From the NCBI RefSeq assembly GCF_029931775.1, contig NC_079321.1, forward strand, positions 16,946,501 to 17,010,500: DNA of 64,000 nt, given 5' to 3'. Positions within the stretch are counted from its first letter, which is position 1; every line of letters starts with the position of its first letter. The translations under genes were made by a program, and so were the position numbers. Positions 11,181-23,288 of the stretch are shown piece by piece. The notes under the pieces were generated by a model. That model made no database searches and was not told the DNA's origin. It saw only the letters and a program-made list of their open reading frames with translations. This DNA comes from Euleptes europaea. Taxonomy: Eukaryota > Chordata > Lepidosauria > Squamata > Sphaerodactylidae.

Positions 11181-12335
11181 AAATAAATAGTAGGCTGAGC
11201 AAAACCGAAGAGGTTATTTTTGTCCCCACTTCTAGGTTATCTTGCAGGAGGGGCTTTGTTTCAGCAGTATTTGTTCAAAGTGCAAAAACGGCCCTTCTTC
11301 CTAGCAACAGTGATGTCATCCAATCAGTTATGTCATCCCCAGCCAATCAGATCTGACTACTTGACAGGGCTGACACTGAGGGCAAACAATGCTAGTCAGG
11401 GGCTTTGCTCCTTCTTTTGACTTCCATGACCTCAACCTGCAGCCAAATCTAACCAGCTGCACGAAGAGCCTTCCTCATTGTTGCTAGGAAAGAAGGCTCA
11501 TTTACGGGGTGGGGGGGAAATGGTGGCAGGACTGCAAAAAGGAGAGAAAAGTGCACCCGAAAAAATAGTAAATTGTTTTGGGAAAACCTCTCGGGCCCCT
11601 TGTGAGATATGACATGTACTGTGGTGCTTCGAACAGGGGCAAGCAGTCGATGCCATGAAGCATGTTTTCCCTCTGAATCAAGTCATTCATCATTTAAATG
11701 GCTCATTCTTGGGCATTCCTGGTATCTTTTACTTTGTGGTCTTAATACTTTGATCTAATATTGTGTTTTAAGTCGGGAACGGCCGGGCCAGTTCAGCCCT
11801 CTGCCGCCAACCCATGAGATCATTGAGTATCGGCTCTCAGATGCTATGAAGGGCCAGCTCAGTTTGTACGCTTGGTGTTTGATTGCATATAGTCAAGCAT
11901 CCACTTCCTTCCTGTACTGGCTGGAGCAGTAAATACTGGAAGTGAACTAGATTAGCCAATGTTTTCTTTCATTGGACTGGGTGTAGAGGTTTGTGTTTTC
12001 TCATGCTTGGAAGGAAGAAGAAAGAGAGAAATTGAAGAAATTCCAGCAATTTTTTTTTAAAGCTAGCAGGAATAACAATATGAGATTACAGCTTTTTTTT
12101 TAAGACCACACCCCATGGTATATTTAATCCCTTTTCAAGTTTCTTTTAATGTTTCCAGTATGATGATCACACCATACAATCAGATTTGAACCATCTGAAA
12201 TAAGAGTCTAATCCCCTGATCTGTTGAAAAGAGCAGTGAGTATTTCTTTGATTTCATCTGTAGCCAAGGCTCGACTGTGCTAATGTGAGAAGCCATGTCT
12301 AGACTAGAAGGCTGGTAAGGAGATGAGAGGGCTGA
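11181..12335. other. unassigned intergenic DNA
   Basis: About 1.15 kb with no gene, RNA or repeat that I can support. Confidence 0.5.
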
Positions 12336-12343
12336 GCCATGAA

Positions 12344-12552
12344 TAGGGTTGCCAACCTCCAGGTACTAGCTGGAGATCTCCTGCTATTACAACTGATCTC
12401 CAGCTGATAGAGATCAGTTCCTCTGGAGAAAATGGCCGCTTTGGCGATTGGACTCTATGGCATTGAAGTCCCTCCCTTCCCCAAACCCTGCCCTACTCAG
12501 GCTCCGCCCCAAAAACCTCCTGCCAGTAGCGAAGAGGGACCTGGCAACCCTA
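12344..12552 (-). mobile_element. short hAT-like MITE (TAGGGTTGCC ends)
   Basis: 209 bp, reversed relative to 6415. Both flanks are GCCATGAA, a perfect 8-bp duplication. Confidence 0.92.
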
Positions 12553-12567
12553 GCCATGAACACTATG

Positions 12568-12700
12568 GGGCATAAGAACAGCCCTGCCATATCAGACAAG
12601 TGGTCCATCTAGTTCGACATCCTGTTTCACACAGAAGCCAACCGATTGCTCAGGAGGGCCAACAAACAAGACACAGAGGCCAAGGCCTTTCCCTAACTGC
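12568..12700 (-). mobile_element. LINE 3' fragment (L2-like)
   Basis: Reversed LINE end starting 'cataagaacagccctgcc', related to but distinct from the element at 12722. Confidence 0.6.
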
Positions 12701-12721
12701 TGCCTCTTAGCACTGGGTTAC

Positions 12722-13058
12722 ATAATAAAGGCCCTGCTGGATCAGACCAAGGTCCATCACGTCGAGTAGTCTGTTCACACAGTGGCCAACCAGGTGCCTC
12801 TAGGAAGCCCCCAAACAAGACAACTACAGCAGCATTGTCCCACCTGTGTTCCAAAGCACCTAATATGCATGTTCCTCTGATCCTGGAGAGAATAGGGATG
12901 CATCATGACTAGTATCCATTTTTACTAGAAGCCATGAATACTAGTAGCCATGAATACTAGTAGTCTCCTCCATGAACATGTCCACTCCCCAAGTTGGCAG
13001 CCATCACTACTTCCTGGGGCAGGGAGTTCCACAATTTAACTATACGTTCCTTCCTTCC
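12722..13058 (-). mobile_element. L2-like LINE 3' fragment
   Basis: Reverse complement of the element at 41645-42075, reaching back to the 'gtggaactccctgcccc' region. A 16-base 'gccatgaatactagta' motif is tandemly duplicated near 12943-12965. Confidence 0.78.
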
Positions 13059-13649
13059 TTTATGCATCATGTTTTTATAAAATTGCCCCCACCTTCCCAA
13101 CTTGGTACATGAACGGAGCAAGAAACTAAGCTTACCATTTGACCACCTGTCATGGGCAAGCTCCTGTCCCTGCCCTCTTCACCAACACTCAATCAAATCA
13201 GCAGTGAGCGAATGGGGGGGATGATGCCACAGCTGCTGTGATGTCATCTTTACCAACTGTTTCTTCAGATTTTTTTTTAAAACACGAGTTTGTGGTGGCA
13301 GTCATATTCATTCATAGCTTGTAGGGTTTAAAGCGCTACAGCTGCCAAGCCCGGGAGCTTTCAGAGGGTGGACTGTGACATCTTTTTCGAGTGATGACCC
13401 GGAAGTGACATCACAGTGTCAGCAACACTTCCCCTCCCCAAGGTCTGGCCCCCAAAAGTTCCCAGGCTTTGGAACCGTAGGGCTAAGCAGCCCTATAAAA
13501 CACATAAATTAATATGACTGCCACCATCAACTCTTCAGTGCAAAAAGATTCCCAAAGAATAGTTGGCAAAGATGATGCCGGTAAGTCCAGGTCAACCCAT
13601 AATGATCTGTGGGAATCTTGTGCTAGTAGGGATTCTCTGAGAAGCCCTA

Positions 13650-13905
13650 GGGAGCCGCCATGGGTCAGTGGTAGGTAGATCACATGCTTTGCATACACAA
13701 CAAGTTCAATCCTTGGCATTTCTATTTCCAAAAAAGAATCTGAGGAAACAAGTAATCTGTCTCAGACACTGAGGAATTGTTGCCTGTCAGAGGAGACAAT
13801 ACTAAAGCATATAAGGACTATGATCTGACTGAGCATAAAGCTCTTTCAGATGTGACCTTCATATATACCTTGAGAACAGGAGCTGAGCAAACCTCAGCTG
13901 CATTT
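13650..13905 (+). mobile_element. old tRNA-derived SINE (GGCTCAGTGG type)
   Basis: A degenerate head ('atgggtcagtggtag...aagttcaatccttggc') is followed by a diverged body. Much older than the copies at 17134 or 53572. Confidence 0.5.
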
Positions 13906-13956
13906 TTGGTGCTCAGATGCAGGATTAGGATCTGGCTCTAATCAAAGCCTTCGGCC

Positions 13957-14237
13957 TTTTATGCAGGGACATTTCCCCACGGTCACCCCCACCGACTGCT
14001 TCAGAGCTTCCTTTTGATTATGCATGCCTTTCCCACTCGTCAGAGGTTGCCTCGCTCTCCCCGCGTGTTTTGCCCATGTTTCCCAGATGCCGTTTTAGCC
14101 AGAATCTGGAAAATGCAGGCAAAACGCACGGGGAGAGCGAGGCTACCTCTGACAGGCGGGAAAGGCATGCATAATCAAAAGGAAGCCCCAAAGCAGCCGG
14201 TGGGGGTCACCGCGGGGAAACGTCCCTGCATAAAAGT
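13957..14237. mobile_element. foldback (palindromic) element
   Basis: A near-perfect inverted repeat with arms of about 130 bases: the left end TTATGCAGGGACATTTCCCC pairs with the right end GGGGAAACGTCCCTGCATAA. Inner landmarks 'tgattatgcatgcctttccc' and 'ctctccccgcgtgttttgcc' also have reversed partners. No coding capacity. The short ends resemble other 'atgca-ggga' foldback elements here. Confidence 0.85.
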
Positions 14238-14347
14238 CCTTACTCTTTGGGGGCGGGAGGAAGAGATGATACGGTGTTAACTTCTTGTGCTTTTGATGGA
14301 CAAGTGAAGTGTACAGATATCTGTTGCTCCTTTGATCCATTAGCCAG

Positions 14348-14566
14348 TAGGGTTGCCAACTCCGGACACCTGAAGAAATACCTGAAGATTCAGGGGGTGG
14401 AGCCTGGAAGGGCAGTGTTTGGGGAGAGGAGGGACCTCGATAGGGTATAAGGCCATCAAGTCCTCCCTCCAAAGCTGCCTTTTTCTTCAGGGGAACTGAT
14501 CTCGGTCATCTGGAAATCCATTGTAATTCCAGATCTCCAGGTCCCACCTGGAAGCTGGCAACCCTA
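14348..14566 (+). mobile_element. MITE of the TAGGGTTGCC family
   Basis: Intact ends TAGGGTTGCC and GGCAACCCTA with a diverged body. No matching 8-bp flanks. Confidence 0.82.
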
Positions 14567-15884
14567 TCCGCCATAGTCTGAAAAGCTACTTTAGGTATAT
14601 CTAAAAGGTTGGATGTGCCCAATTTTTTGTTTTGTTTTTTGTGGGGAATGGGGTGTGTTAATGAACAGCAGACCCAGCTCTGCCATACCACAAACTGCCT
14701 TTGGAAGTCCCCTCTGTTTCAAGAGTGGTTTGCCATGAGGCATGGAGGAATTGCTGCTTGAGAACTGCAAGGCCAAACCTGCTTAGGCCACATGGAACTA
14801 GTTTTCTGGCTCTTGATATCCTGCCTGGGGGTTGTCAGTGGGCTCTTTTTGAGGAGAGACTGGGAGCAGGATTGCACCCGAACCAACTGAGCTTCTGCAT
14901 TCTTTTAAGGAATTCTTTACAGTTTGTTTAAAATATTGTTCTTTCATAAAACCGACGTATTACATTTCCCTGGTAGTAAAATCTATCCATAGATGTACAA
15001 TACCAAAGGCGGGAACCTCGTTCTGGCATGAATGAATACCCATTCTAGGCGGTTAGAGTTCCTAAAACAGAATCCGCATGCCATAAACACCGCTATTTCG
15101 ATGAAATTGTTTGCACATGTCCCTTGTCTATTCCCCCTATACCATCTCTGCTGCCAACGTGTTACCAAGCAAGCCCTTTCTGTCTCTTTATCTGTGATTT
15201 AAATGTATTGTGACACATTTTTAAACAATAGTAGGAAACCTCACTTATGACTTTAATTATAAAATGATGTTATAAAATTATATCCACATTTTACACCCCG
15301 CAGTTGGCAATCTCCGTTTGACACAGGCAACCCTTCCGAGTGGCTCTTTGGTTGATTTCAATGGTTTAGAGCATGTAATGGATATAAAAACAAGACATTT
15401 TTAGGAAGCACATATTGGATCATGTTAAAAAGAAGTAGCCAAACTCATAAATGCAATCATTCTGCTACGGTACATGCCAAGAGAATTAATAACATACTTT
15501 TGGGGGGGAAAGGGAGAAAATCTGGCTTTTTAAAGAAACAAATCTGAGTTGCTACAATGTAAGTACAGTCTTCCATGCCTGTGTTAATTGCTTGGCTTTT
15601 ATATTTATGCCTTTGCTACATTTCAGATCCCAGCTGCTTCTAATATTTTTCCAAAAACTGACATCTCTTTATGTAACAAAGAGTCTTTTGGCACTTTAAA
15701 GGCTAACGAATCTCTCTGTGTACCTTCGAGCTCTAACATACATGAGCAGTCGTTCCTAAAACCATAAAGTTATTTTGTTGATTGATAATTATGAAAAATG
15801 AGCACAAATACATTTGCTGGGTCTCATGACAAAATCCAAATTATCTTCTATATAATTAATAAAAGAGTATTGATAAATACCAGA
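14567..15884. other. unassigned intergenic DNA
   Basis: About 1.3 kb without a recognisable gene or repeat. A faint 'cactttaaaggctaac' motif at 15690 recalls the repeat at 35388. Confidence 0.5.
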
Positions 15885-16155
15885 AGCTAAAATGACTAAA
15901 ATGAGGCTGTCATACTTTGGTCACATTATGAGAAGACAAGAGCCACTGGAGAAGACACTCATGCTAGGAAAAGTTGAAGGCAGCAGGAAAAGAGGAAGAC
16001 CCAACAAGAGATGGATTGACTCTATAAAGGAAGCCACAGCCCTTCGTTTGCAAGATTTGAGCAAGGCTGTTAAGGATAGGACATTTTGGAGGACACTGAT
16101 TCATAGAGTCACCATGAGTTGGAAGCAACTTGACAGCACTTAACACACAAACAAT
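15885..16155 (+). mobile_element. Bov-B (RTE) LINE 3' end
   Basis: Open frame MTKMRLSYFGHIMRRQEPL through GRPNKRWIDSIKEATALRLQ to the stop, then 'cttgacagcacttaacacac'. One of the best-preserved Bov-B tails here, 5'-truncated. Confidence 0.9.
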
Positions 16156-16732
16156 GATAAATAATTCTAGGCTAGATTTATAGATTCCCCTCATTGTAAA
16201 AGATCAGAGTAGCTAGGTTTATAACTAGCAATGTGTGCACCTATCTTTCCATATAAATAAAAATATAGATTTGGATTTTAAAAAATATGATTTAGCAACA
16301 TCTATACAGCAAACACAGGCCCCTAAAAGAAACCCATGCATATCCTTAGCCACTAAATACCATCCTAAATCATAAGGCCTGTCTTTAATCCTAGAAAATG
16401 CTTGGGCTTTTGGTTTCTTTCAAGTGGAGAGGAAGTTACAAAACTAGGAAAATAGTCACAGAAAGTGCTTTTCTGCATGCTCTGGTTTGAACTCAGTTCT
16501 TGGAGGGCATGCTTAGCAGAGCATACTCATTTGACCACAAGGAGAAATAGAGGAAAATATGGACTTTGGGCATGTGGGACCCATTTGGGGTTTTCCAGGT
16601 AAAAATCTGTACCTTGGAAGAATTAATGGATGGGATTAAAATTTAAATTCTCGGATTAAAATGACACTGAGATTGAATTTTAGGATTAAACTAGCGTTCT
16701 CCAAACTCTGCATAAGAGATCTGCATTTGGAA
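16156..16732. other. unassigned intergenic DNA
   Basis: No gene, RNA or repeat recognised. Confidence 0.5.
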
Positions 16733-16950
16733 TAGGGTTGCTAACTCTGGGTTGGGATATACCTTAAGATTTAGGGGTGGAGCCTGGGAAGGGCAGGGTT
16801 TGAGGAGGGGAGGGACCTCAGAAGGGTATAATGCCATAGAGTCCACCTGCCAAAGCAGCCGTTTTCTCCAGGGGAACTGATTTTGGTCATCTGGAGATCA
16901 ATTGTAATAGCGGGAGATCTCCAGGTGCTACCTGGAGGTCAGCAAGTCTA
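16733..16950 (+). mobile_element. MITE of the TAGGGTTGCC family
   Basis: Left end TAGGGTTGCT, right end AGCAAGTCTA. Flanks ATTTGGAA and GTGTGGAA agree at 6 of 8 positions, so the duplication has decayed. Confidence 0.8.
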
Positions 16951-17133
16951 GTGTGGAACCAAGTCCTCGTGCATAGATGACCTCTGTGAATGGATCCTTC
17001 ATGCACAAAAGGATGTAGTACAAACAAAACTAGCCAAGTGGCTCCTCTTTTTGCCCTTTTGTGTAGATATTTATACCATGCTTTTCTCCCCAATGGGGAC
17101 ATAAAGAGGGATTATGTAATCCTTCTTCCCTCC

Positions 17134-17352
17134 TGTGGGAGGGGCTGTGGCTCAGTGGTAGAGCCTCTGCTTGGCATGCAGAAGGTCCCAGGTTCAATCC
17201 CCAGCATCTCCAGTTAAAGGGACCAGGCAAGTAGGTGATGTGAAAAACCCCTGCCTCTGAGACCCTGGAGAGCTACGGCCGGTCTGAGTAGACAATACTG
17301 ACTTTGATGGACCAAGGATCTGATTCAGTACAAGGCAGCTTCATGTGTTCCT
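17134..17352 (+). mobile_element. tRNA-derived SINE (GGCTCAGTGG type), full length
   Basis: Head has A box TGGCTCAGTGGTAGAGC and B box GGTTCAATCCCC. The body carries 'gaccaggcaagtaggtgatg', 'gagtagacaatactgac' and the end 'aaggcagcttcatgtgttc'. The spacing is like tRNA, but the head would not fold as a complete modern tRNA. Confidence 0.88.
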
Positions 17353-17512
17353 CCATTTTGTCCTCACACCAAGAACCCTGTGAGGTGGGATAGGCTGAGC
17401 AAGATTGACTGACCCAAGGTTATCCAGTGAGCTGCCATGGAAGAAGAAAGATTCAGATCTGGGACTCCCAGAGATGCGAATCTGATACTGTAACCACTAC
17501 ACCTCACCGAGA
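17353..17512 (-). mobile_element. older tRNA-derived SINE fragment
   Basis: Reversed body 'ccattttgtcctcacacc', 'cctgtgaggtggga' and a head-side piece 'aaccactacacctcac'. Directly abuts the preceding SINE. Confidence 0.65.
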
Positions 17513-17851
17513 AATTGAGGGGTTGCTTGGTAAGTGTTTATGAACATTTATTTTGTCTGAATGTCAGGCTCTATCTAGAGTTCATAATTTAGAAACATTC
17601 CTTTACTTGGAGGGTTAGTTAACATTATTAAGGGAATAGTAATTTGTGGACCTGCACTAAGGTCACACGGGGCTGAGGGAGTCAAGGGGGAAATGGTTTG
17701 CAAATTACCGTTCAGACTGTTGAGTCACTCCTCTGAACACAGTTATGTTCTGGGTCAGCCGTTTCTTTGATCTTTGTTTATGGAGCCAAGAACATTATTA
17801 GGCCTTTTTCCTGATTTCCATTTATTTTCAGAAAAGACCAGAACTCAACCT

Positions 17852-18172
17852 GAAGAAGAAGAAGAAGAGTTGGTTTTTATATGCCGACTTTCTCTACCAC
17901 TTAAGGAAGAATCAAACCGGCTAACAGTCACCTTCCCTTCCCCTCCCTACAATAGACACCCTGTGAGTTGGGTGGAGCTGAGAGAGCTCTAAGAGAACTG
18001 TGACTAGCCCAAGGTCACCTAGCTGGCTACATGTGTAGGAGTGGGGAAACCAACCCGGTTCACCAGATTAGCATCCGCCGCTCATGTGGAGGAGTGGGGA
18101 ATCAAACCCGGTTCTCCAGATCAGAGTCCACCACTGCAAACTACCGCTCTTAATCACTACACCACACTGGCC
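17852..18172 (-). mobile_element. Sauria-type SINE, full length
   Basis: Starts with (GAA)n from the reversed CTT tail and ends with the reversed tRNA-like head 'aatcactacaccacactggc'. Confidence 0.9.
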
Positions 18173-18244
18173 ATCCAGTCCTCTAGATCCATTTAGCTGC
18201 AGTGGTATAAATACTAGCTATGCTGTTAAAGCAGCATTCTGTTT

Positions 18245-18382
18245 CTTCACCTGGAGAAAATGATCGCTTTGGCAATTGGACTCTGTGGCATTGAAGTCCC
18301 ACCTCTCCCCAAACCCCGCCCTCCTCAGGCTCCACCCCAAAATCCTCCCACCAGTGGCAAAGAGGGACCTGGCAACCCTACC
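18245..18382 (-). mobile_element. MITE of the TAGGGTTGCC family, one end missing
   Basis: Only about two thirds remain, from 'cacctggagaaaatg' to GGCAACCCTA. The other terminal repeat is absent. Confidence 0.8.
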
Positions 18383-18761
18383 CCCAGTTCTCCTACCAGT
18401 TGCCAGGCTCAAGCTGCCAACTCTAAATCCAGCTTCTGTTGCATTGTTCATATGTATGTTGTTTTGTTGCATTTGTTGTATACTGTCCCCATTGCATTGT
18501 TCTAAATTATGTGATCTGCTTTGAGGCTCAGCCAGAAAGAGAGGCTATAAATGAAGGACGTGGACCTCCTAACAAGTAACACCCATTGAGGAAACATCAG
18601 CCAACCATTCTGAGCCATGAGCCTTACAAATGAATCATCAGTTTCTCTTTGGAGCAATGTTTTCCTCCCTTTCAAGGGGAATGTTCACTTCAGAGGCACA
18701 AACAGGTGATTTGCTTTATTGCAGCTTGAATCTAGCCATGACGCATCATAGCATAGTGGCG

Positions 18762-19165
18762 GTGTGTGTGTGTGCAGTGCCGTCAAGTCACTTCCGACTT
18801 ATGGCGACCCTATGAATCAATGTCCTCCCAAACGTCCTATCTTTAACAGCCTTGCTCAGGTTTTGCAAATTGAGGGCCATGGCTTCCTTTATAGTCAATC
18901 CATCTCTTGTTGGGTCTTCCTCTTTTCCTGCTGCCTTCAACTTTTCCTAGCGTGATTGTCTTCTCCAGTGACTCTTGTCTTCTCATAATGTGACCAAAGT
19001 ACGATAGCCCCAGTTTAGTCATTTTAGCTTCTAGGACCAGTTCAGGCTTGATTTGATTTAGAACCCACTGGTTTGTTTTCTTGCCAGTACAGAGTATCCG
19101 TAACACTCTCCTCCAACACCACATTTCAAAGGAATCTACTTTCTTCCTATCAGCTTTCTTCATTA
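18762..19165 (-). mobile_element. Bov-B (RTE) LINE 3' end
   Basis: The minus strand reads KADRKKVDSFEMWCWRRVLR, then MTKLGLSYFGHIMRRQ and GRPNKRWIDY before the tail. It begins next to a (GT)n run at 18763-18774, which is the reversed CA-rich end. Confidence 0.88.
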
Positions 19166-19390
19166 GTGATAAGAGTTTTGGATTAGGATCTGGAAGACCC
19201 AGGTTCAAAACCCCACTGTGTCATGGAAGCTCACTGGGTGACCTTGGGCCAGTCACACACTCTCAGCCAAACCTACCCCACAGGATTGTTGTGGGGACAG
19301 AACGGAGCAAGGATGAATGTTGTAAGCCACCTTGAGTCCCCGCTACAGAGAAAATTGGGGTTTAAATGAAGTAAGTGAATACATAAATAA
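19166..19390 (+). mobile_element. older tRNA-derived SINE
   Basis: Contains 'ggattaggatctggaagaccc', 'gggtgaccttgggccagtcac' and the tail 'aaatgaagtaagtgaatacataaataa'. Confidence 0.75.
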
Positions 19391-19674
19391 CTGCCTCTGT
19401 CCATGTAGATTTGGCACTGTTTCTGGAAAACCAGATGGTTGTCAGTTCATCATACTCAAGTCAAGTCAAGTGAGTTTGACTATTTTCTTTTATGCCAATA
19501 AAGGTATTGATTGATTGAAGTCAAGTGAGTTTATTTATACAGCAATAGGCCATTATGAAGCATCCTAAAATATTTACCAAATTCTAAGAAAACTGATTAA
19601 AAATTAGTTACAAGTTCATCATAGTGAAGGCACCCGCTCAGGGAACGCAAGGAAATCTTGCCATTTATTGAAAC

Positions 19675-20308
19675 ACAAGCTTTCCAGTTGCTCCTGTTAT
19701 TGTAGCTGTGGGGGTATTGGCTAATACAAAGAGACTCCTTACACAAGAGTAAGTGAGTGGCACCTGATCAAGGGAAAGGATTCATGGAAATGAAAATCAG
19801 GGCTTGAGAAACTTTCTAAAGCCAAAAGCTGCAAATATAATCATATATCAATCTTCATCAAAAGTTTGCAAAAACTATTTTTACTCCATAGGTTGCTGTT
19901 TTAAGCCCTTTACAGCCGAGCTTATTCTATTTTCTTTTCAGAACAATAATACCTGGCAATCTTAGGTTTAATCTGCCTTAATCTGATTTGCTTAATTTAG
20001 TTCCTAATCTGTGTTAATTCATTTGAATTAGATTAGGTGTCATTTCTCTGTAATGTGTGTGTTTTTATTTTTTCTGCAAGTGTGGGACTGATTTTAACAA
20101 AACCATTTTGACCCAAAGTAGCCATTTCTTTCAATCATGACTAAGCCTACTGCACATGGCATGTTAGCAACTAGCCATGACCTGCATACTTAGCTTTAGA
20201 TAACACTATTTTTGTCTGCCATTTTAATCAATTTATAAAAGTTTCTCACATACATTTACAAAGCCAAGAGACTAGTGGTGCGTTCCTAAGCAAAGTTACA
20301 CCTTTCTC
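19675..20308 (+). repeat. 634-bp repeat, inverted partner of 39178-39811
   Basis: The whole segment is the reverse complement of 39178-39811 with only a few percent difference by eye. It has no open frame and no family I can name. The right end reads 'gcgttcctaagcaaagtta'. Confidence 0.85.
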
Positions 20309-20337
20309 AGCCCATTGACTTCAGTGGACTTAGAAGG

Positions 20338-20606
20338 AAGATCCATGTGGTGTAGTGGTTAAGGTGTCGGACTAGGATCTTGGAAACCCAGGTTCGAATC
20401 CTCACTCTGCTATGGAAACTTGCTGGGTGACCTTGGGCCAGTCACACACTCTCAGCCCTGACCCTGGCTAGGATTTGGATGGGAGACCTCCAAGGAATAC
20501 CAGGGGTGTGATGCGGTGGCAGGCAATGGCAAACCACCTCTGAACAGCTCTTGTCTTTATGGGTTTGCCATAAATCTGATTTGATGACCAAAAAAAAAAA
20601 AAAAAA
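20338..20606 (+). mobile_element. chimeric tRNA/5S SINE
   Basis: The first ~125 bases are a tRNA-type SINE head (GTGGTGTAGTGGTTAAGG, GGTTCGAATCC, 'accttgggccagtcacac'). At 20463 it switches to the C box and body of the 5S SINE (TTTGGATGGGAGACC, 'caggcaatggcaaacc') and ends in a run of about 18 A. The copy at 23797 has the same switch point. Confidence 0.8.
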
Positions 20607-21549
20607 GATTCAGAGTCCAACAAGGCACAATTTGGAATCTGCAAAATGTGTCTTATAGCTTTCATTCTTACTTACTTACTTAGGAAATTTCTGTACTACC
20701 TCTTTAGAATCCTGCTCAACCCAGCTGAAAATTAACAAGAAGCTGTTCAAACAAAACATGGGACATAAATCGCATAGAACTATCCATACAATAGACCTCA
20801 GACTGGAAGCAAATCATTAAAAAGCTGGAAAAATACATCCCCTAATTAAAAGCCTCAGTAAAAAACAAATAGATCTTGGCCTGGTGCCTAAAAGGCAGCA
20901 AAATGAAGGTTGGCGGTCGACAGAGGAGATCTGCTGGAACTGCGTACAGAAATGGAAAACCTGCCCCATGTAAGGCTGTTGCTGAATTCAGCGCTTATCG
21001 CCAAAGTGTTTTTGAGAGTCCAGCGCATTCTGCTGATCTTGCGCTGCAGCATTCCAATGGCCTCAGTTAACATCGTTCTTGCTGTTGTTCTTTGGCACAC
21101 AAAGATGCATATTGAGAGATTATTGAGAAAGTCATACAAAGTAGAAGCTGATAAGGCAACCCTTTTCACAAGTTCCAGTGAAGAAAGCTCTACGGCATCA
21201 AGCAACTCACTTACTGCAGGGGGGTATACTGTTCCAGAAAGATGCTAATAACAAGAGACTAAGACACTCTTTCATACAGGTGTTTTCATCCCATTTCAGC
21301 TTCTGGAGGCAAATGGTTTTTTTTTTAAAAGAGTTTGCACTCCTTAAGGATAAAGCACAACGGAAAACAGATCACAACAGGGTTGGGAAAACCTGGTTTA
21401 AGGCTTCATTAACTGCAGGAGCACAGTGTTATATCCTTAAGGTGGGGGATACCTTTAAAAAAATTAATTTGCCTTCTGAAGCTCATATGAAAGGGTCCCA
21501 AGTCAAGTGTTTTTATTTGAATTAGCTAAGTGCAATACATCAATTCATT
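20607..21549. other. unassigned DNA
   Basis: Open frames on both strands at 20888-21250 have no family resemblance and no splice context. I do not call a gene. Confidence 0.45.
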
Positions 21550-21554
21550 TGCTT

Positions 21555-21770
21555 ATCTTTAAAGCTCTAACCTGGCTAGGACCTGAATAAGTTAAGAACC
21601 ACCTGTTTTAGATATGAACTTGGCTGAACATTAAGATCTGCCTCCCCAGAGACTTTGCTGTGTATGCTGTCTTCACTGAAGTGGATGGGCACGAGGGACA
21701 GGGTCTTTTCTGTGGTTGCGCCACCATTATGGAACTCATTTCTTGCCATTAGCATTGTTTGTACCCACAG
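21555..21770 (+). mobile_element. LINE C-terminal remnant (L2-like)
   Basis: Codons resembling the C-terminal end of an L2/CR1-type ORF: 'gggacagggtcttttctgtggttgcgcc' and 'atggaactcatttc' parallel the conserved 'RDRAFSVAAP..WN.LP' pattern. Old and broken. Confidence 0.45.
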
Positions 21771-22224
21771 TCAGCCATAACTTCAGGTAAAGCATTGCAC
21801 CATGCAGCAAATGAACTCACAGGTCCTTGTGTAGAAAGATAATTTGACTAGGGAGGGTTTCGTGCACGTTAGGGATGCTGAGAACTTCAACAGCAAACTT
21901 AACTTTCTCAGCACCCTTGAACTGATATGAGGCCAGTTCCTGTTTGCTGACGAAAAATACTTTAATTAGTGACCTAATAGCACTTTGTTTCCTCCCTGAA
22001 GGTGCATCACAGTTTTCACGACAGCAGTGTCTGCATAAGGTTACTATCATTATGGCGGAAAGATAGTTCAGGCGCTAAATAAAATAACTCATCTAGTCTT
22101 GTAGCACGGCCTGGTCACAAACTCCATTGGGCATATGTTGGAGTGGCGTTACCTGCAATATATTTGGACTATGGATAAAGAACTTTCTTTTTCAATAGCT
22201 TTGTCTCAACAAAACCATGTCCCG
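21771..22224. other. unassigned intergenic DNA
   Basis: No gene, RNA or repeat recognised. Confidence 0.45.
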
Positions 22225-22320
22225 AAGGCATCTATTTATTTATTTATTGGATTTATAGGCCACTCTTTCCCAGACAAGCCAGGCTCAGAGCGGCTCACAA
22301 CCTTTTAAAAACATGATTTA
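22225..22320 (-). mobile_element. LINE 3' tail fragment
   Basis: 'tttatttattggatttataggcc..gccaggctcagagcggctcac' is the reverse of the tail at 11107. Confidence 0.5.
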
Positions 22321-22975
22321 GACCAATCCATGATTCACATAGAATTTACAATATAAAACCATTTTCATGGTTTTGTGTCCATTTTCACAGTGAAGAACAC
22401 CAAAGCACAAAACTCTTTAGATGATCTAAATACACTGTCTTCCCCATCAAGGGAACCACATGCATGAGTGAATCATTCTTTCTTCAAAAAAGGACATTTC
22501 TAAGAAGTGCCTTATCATAAAATGTCGAAGAGCACCTGTCAACTCATAGAAGGGACAAACTTAAGTTTTTTAGACATTTCCTGATCCTCTGATCTCCTCA
22601 CATTTAAATGAAGATGGCATTGTGACTTACACTGTGTACTTTTCACCAGTGTGGTTTCTTGAGTGTGACTGTCTTTTGTGAAAGTACCTATGAATGAAAC
22701 ATCTGTCCATTCAAAGAAGTGACATGGGGAAAAGATGGCGGGAAGAGGAGAAAGCTTACTATACCAAAACATGTAGATGTTCTACATCCATAGACTATAG
22801 CGTAATAATGAACCAGTGAAGGATGAACCACTAAGAGATCTGAATTGTGGAAGCTGTAAGAGCTATTGGTCTATTAGATGGTTCACACGACACCTAGCAG
22901 TTATTTATGAAGGTTAGGATGCCTTTTCCGGCCTATGGCTAAACAAATAAACAAATTTAATGCATGGTGTATTAC
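22321..22975. other. unassigned intergenic DNA
   Basis: No gene, RNA or repeat recognised. Confidence 0.45.
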
Positions 22976-23288
22976 ACCAGCATGGTGTAGTGTTTAAGAG
23001 TGGTGGTTTGGAGCGGTGGAGTCTGATCTGGAGAACCGGGTTTGATTCCCCACTCCCCCACATGAGTGGCGGAGGCTAATTTGGTGAACTGGATTTGTTT
23101 CCCCACTCCTACACATGAAGCCAGCTGGGTGACCTTGGGCTAGTCACACTCTCTCAGCTCCGCCTACCTCACAGGGTGTCTGTTGTGGGGAGGGGAAGGG
23201 AAGGCGATTGTAAGCCGGTTTGATTCTGCCTTAAGTGGTAGAGAAAGTCGGCATATAAAAACCAACTCTTCTTCTTCTTCTTCTTCAA
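22976..23288 (+). mobile_element. Sauria-type SINE, full length
   Basis: Complete from 'gcatggtgtagtg' to the (CTT)n tail. The 120 bases after the tail (23289-23405) are repeated in reverse after the truncated SINE at 10386. Confidence 0.9.

Noticed and set aside
17140-17210. tRNA gene suggested by perfect A and B boxes
   Set aside because: The head belongs to a SINE present about nine times here. The acceptor stem does not close and a fixed SINE body follows.
20888-21250. Open frames on both strands (105 and 112 codons) as a possible new gene
   Set aside because: No family resemblance, no start or splice context, and both strands equally open. Left as unassigned.
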